A DNA stretch of 64,000 nt from Sphagnum compactum (Eukaryota > Bryophyta > Sphagnopsida > Sphagnales): NCBI GenBank assembly GCA_965153455.1, contig OZ234495.1:10412875-10476874 (forward strand), given 5' to 3'. Below, piece after piece: positions 61,265 to 64,000 of the stretch. Positions within the stretch are counted from its first letter, which is position 1. Each line of letters begins with the position of its first letter. The notes below the pieces were generated by a model, which saw only the letters and a program-made list of their open reading frames with translations, had not been told where the DNA came from and did no database searches. The position numbers and the translations under genes are program-made.

Positions 61265-62580
61265 AATTTTAATTAATGAAAGGACAAATTTCAAATTCTC
61301 AAAAACTATCACCTTTGATTATCCAAGCCCTAGACATCTACGGTCAAAATCAATGTGAGATGTTTTTTGTTTTTACTTTAGTCCATGGACCTTTTCGGTT
61401 TAAAGAAATCGGGGGACTTCCCAGTGGCCGAAGGTCATGGGTACCCACTAGTTTAATAATGATGGATAATGTGACTATAGGGGAAAATATGATGATGGGA
61501 CCAAAATAATATTTTTTAAATCCTTTTCATCAACAATGTTAAGCAATTAAAAAAATGTTGTCATGAGATGAGTGTTAACCCCACCCCCCATTGTTGTCAA
61601 CAACATTGTGTATATGTATTTTGTGAAAAATTAGGGCACTTTGAAAATAAATACTTATTAAAAACAACCCCATTATCATCTATGATAATAGGTTGTTTGA
61701 AGGAAGCTAATTAAAGTGCTTGAAACTAAATTTTAGTTTATTTCAAAAACCCATTGTCATCAATGATAATAGACAGTTAAAAAATATTTAAAGCATTCAA
61801 AACCCATCATTGTCAATAACACTAGTTAGAATTGAAAAAAGTTATGGCACATTTGAAAGAAATGAAAAACAAATCCCCATTTTTGTCCACAATGCTTATA
61901 AATAATTTTAATGGAAATTGTGGCACCTTTCGAAAGGGGAAAAAAAACCCATTGTCATCAATGACATTAGCTTAGTTTATCTGAAAAAATAATAATAATA
62001 AATTTTATATATTTATTTTTTCAAACAACGACCATGGGGTGGATGTTAGCATGATACTAATAATATAGTTATGACATATTGAAAATAATGGCATTTTAAA
62101 CCATAGCCATCAAATACATTTATAATGAAATTTACATTGGCAAGGTAAGGTAAGGTATTTAGATAATGTATATTATATGTCATGCTAGGTATGTATAGAG
62201 TAGGTATGTAGATGTTAGGTACATATAAATTAAATACATATAGCCTATGTATGTATAGACCATGTGTGTATAATTTAGGTTATATTTCGGATAGCTACAT
62301 GTAATTAAGTAGGCCTAACCTACCTTAACGTAAATATAAATCATCATAAACCAAAGTAAATACATAAGAAATCATATACTAGTATTTAGACTCGGTACAC
62401 ATATTTACCTTATATGTATAAATTATGATATACCTTACCACATTATAGGATATAATAAATGTATTTTAAGTACATATCCTATTTTACCTAACCTAGCTAA
62501 GTATAAATTGATTACCTTAATTTAGGTATAACTTAACTATATTTCCTACCTACCTACCTACCTTGTAAGGTGGTTAACCT
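61265..62580. other. AT-rich spacer with TAGGTA-type simple repeats
   Basis: No gene recognised. The phrase CCCATTGTCATCAATGA recurs about five times between 61,580 and 61,980. From 62,140 to 62,570 there are TAGGTATGTA and ACCTACCTACC simple repeats. Confidence 0.45.
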
Positions 62581-62838
62581 TGTGGACAATGCCTAGAATG
62601 ACCACTAGGAAAAACCACCCAACTGGTTTGAAAAGGTGGAATGGAAAATTTTCAATGATGTTTGAATGCATTTCAGGCAAAAAATTCTTAAAACACCATT
62701 GCCTCCCACCACATGACCAATTTGGTGAATTTCTAATGGGATTTGTCCACTCAACAAAATCATGTATCTTGTGAAGACCACCCAAAGTTGAATTGGGTGG
62801 TTGGCTATAGTGGTTTGTCCACACGTTTTGTAGTAGTG
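62581..62838. mobile_element. MITE-like element with CACTA-like right end
   Basis: TGTGGACAATGCC...ACCACTAGG..AACCACCCAA at the left (62,581–62,622) is an imperfect inverted copy of the right end (62,790–62,824), whose complement reads TGTGGACAAACCACTATAGCC.AACCACCCAA. The right end finishes GTTTTGTAGTAGTG, the complement of CACTACTACAAAAC, like a CACTA terminus. No coding capacity is seen. Confidence 0.5.
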
Positions 62839-63199
62839 TTTCCACCAATGGTATTTTGAGTAAAAAACCACTTTATTTATGCCATGAGTCCAACCAAAAT
62901 GCAAAGACATATTATTTGTACTATGAACAACATGTTTTGTTCGCTTTCACCTCCTAAAAGGCTCTTCTGGCCAAAGTAACACCCATGTACATAAGAGGAA
63001 TTTTGATGGAGGAAAGTTCATTATTTGTTCAATTGTTATTATTATTGGGAAAAAATACAATCTTTCTTATAAAATCAAACAAAGACTAATACCTCAATTA
63101 GGTTAGTAAAAATAAGTTATGTCTATCAAAGTGTTTTTCTAATTGCTTAAGAAATATCTTGGAAACTAGAACAAAAAAAATCATTTTGACAAATTTGTA

Positions 63200-63500
63200 G
63201 ATCTACATTTCAACAAATTGAAAGATGCCAAAATGTGAAAGGGATCTGTATTTGTTGATCATGTCAATTAAATGGTGCAGAAATAGCTAAAATTGAATGT
63301 AAAAAATACAGTGAAACATCTTTACATGTATTTTTTGATCGAATTGCTTATGCGAAAGCACAAGCATCTATTCCTTATGGAATCTTAGGTGTTAAAGTGT
63401 GGGTTTCATATTCTTAACACGAAAAAAGGGAGAAGTTGTGTTATATCCAAAATGTACAAGATTTCGCAAATATCCTAGGCAAAAGGCAAAGGGAAGAGAG
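63200..63500 (+). pseudogene. nuclear insert of mitochondrial rps3 3' end and rpl16 start
   Basis: Translated segments match the C-terminus of plant mitochondrial RPS3: a [19 protein letters not shown] block, a [11 protein letters not shown] block and a [14 protein letters not shown] block, ended by a TAA (about 63,414). Right after comes VLYPKCTRFRKY in another frame (from about 63,447), the start of mitochondrial RPL16, which neighbours and overlaps rps3 in plant mitochondrial DNA. Homology fades near 63,475 and upstream of about 63,200, and an extra stop interrupts the rps3 part, so it is a relic of transferred mitochondrial DNA rather than a working gene. Confidence 0.75.
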
Positions 63501-64000
63501 GCATGGTCCTGGGTTTTAATGGCGAGACCAATCTTTGAAGTCTTACAAGTTGGGTACGGGTGGGAGTAGTTTGAGTTTCCTTAAGATGGTTGTTTACCTT
63601 GAATTGTTCTTAGAGTGTATGCTCTATGAGGATCCTATAGAACATAACTCCCTTAGCCTTTTTTGCTAAGTGGATTTTCGAAAAAAGAAAGTGGTTTGAA
63701 GGACTTCCTTAACCACGACAATAATGACATCACCATATGTGCATATTTCATATTATTAGCTCCTAATACTCAAATACACATCAATTTTCGAGCCCCACTG
63801 TATCTGTTACATTCAAGTAAGTTTGAGTTTGAATGATTTTTCCACTTTATTTATTGGACCCCCATTCATAGGAAGGAAAAATTTTAAAAAGGGAGGGGGG
63901 GGGGTTTTCAGGCAAGGGATATTATTAATCTCATTTATATAATAATTCTTTCTTATCGTTTTAGGGAGTTTTCCTTATTTATTATTTGTCCTTATCCAAC
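63501..64000. other. spacer at the right edge
   Basis: No gene recognised. A G run occurs at 63,894–63,904. Confidence 0.4.

Noticed and set aside
61023-61358. Glycine-rich and proline-rich frames in the G-tract island
   Set aside because: Pure composition effects of G homopolymers.

Overview
This window is nuclear DNA from a land plant. It carries split genes with GT–AG introns and proteins with plastid transit peptides, including a subunit of the chloroplast NDH complex and a plastid sirohydrochlorin ferrochelatase. Compact introns, several uninterrupted genes and very AT-rich spacers fit a seed-free plant (bryophyte, lycophyte or fern) better than a flowering plant. That is inference; the species cannot be fixed from the sequence.

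Layout. 1–2,300: a plastid-directed membrane methyltransferase of the ICMT/PEMT superfamily on the minus strand. 2,300–8,900: AT-rich spacer with a block of degenerate short-period repeats. 8,911–13,224: a decayed PIF/Harbinger DNA transposon with candidate inverted ends, a TTA target duplication, a broken DDE transposase and a broken Myb/SANT accessory gene. 15,080–17,322: sirohydrochlorin ferrochelatase (SirB, five exons), whose promoter and transit-peptide coding are an inverted copy of those of the methyltransferase. 19,832–22,632: RPT6, an ATPase of the 26S proteasome (nine exons). 24,928–26,142: an uninterrupted GT31 beta-1,3-galactosyltransferase (minus). 26,700–37,000: repeats, microsatellites, G/C homopolymers and transposon scraps. 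38,826–40,779: ribosomal protein genes eS19 (minus, four exons) and eL36 (plus, one exon), divergent over about 460 bp. 42,834–44,267: NdhL (minus, four exons). 49,674–50,267: a cold-shock-domain, zinc-knuckle glycine-rich protein (minus, one exon). 51,200–55,400: more AT-rich repeats, including a second block of the short-period repeat that changes strand in the middle. 55,967–59,113: a reticulon-like gene on the plus strand whose 5' end is not found. 59,100–64,000: spacer with a striking G-tract island, a MITE-like element and a relic of mitochondrial rps3–rpl16 inserted in the nucleus.

The genes do not form one pathway; most are scattered housekeeping genes. Three serve the plastid (methyltransferase, SirB, NdhL), three serve protein synthesis, turnover or RNA handling (eS19/eL36, RPT6, cold-shock protein), and two act in the endomembrane system (GT31, reticulon). 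The most notable observation is that two unrelated plastid enzymes share a duplicated promoter plus targeting module in inverted orientation about 13 kb apart.
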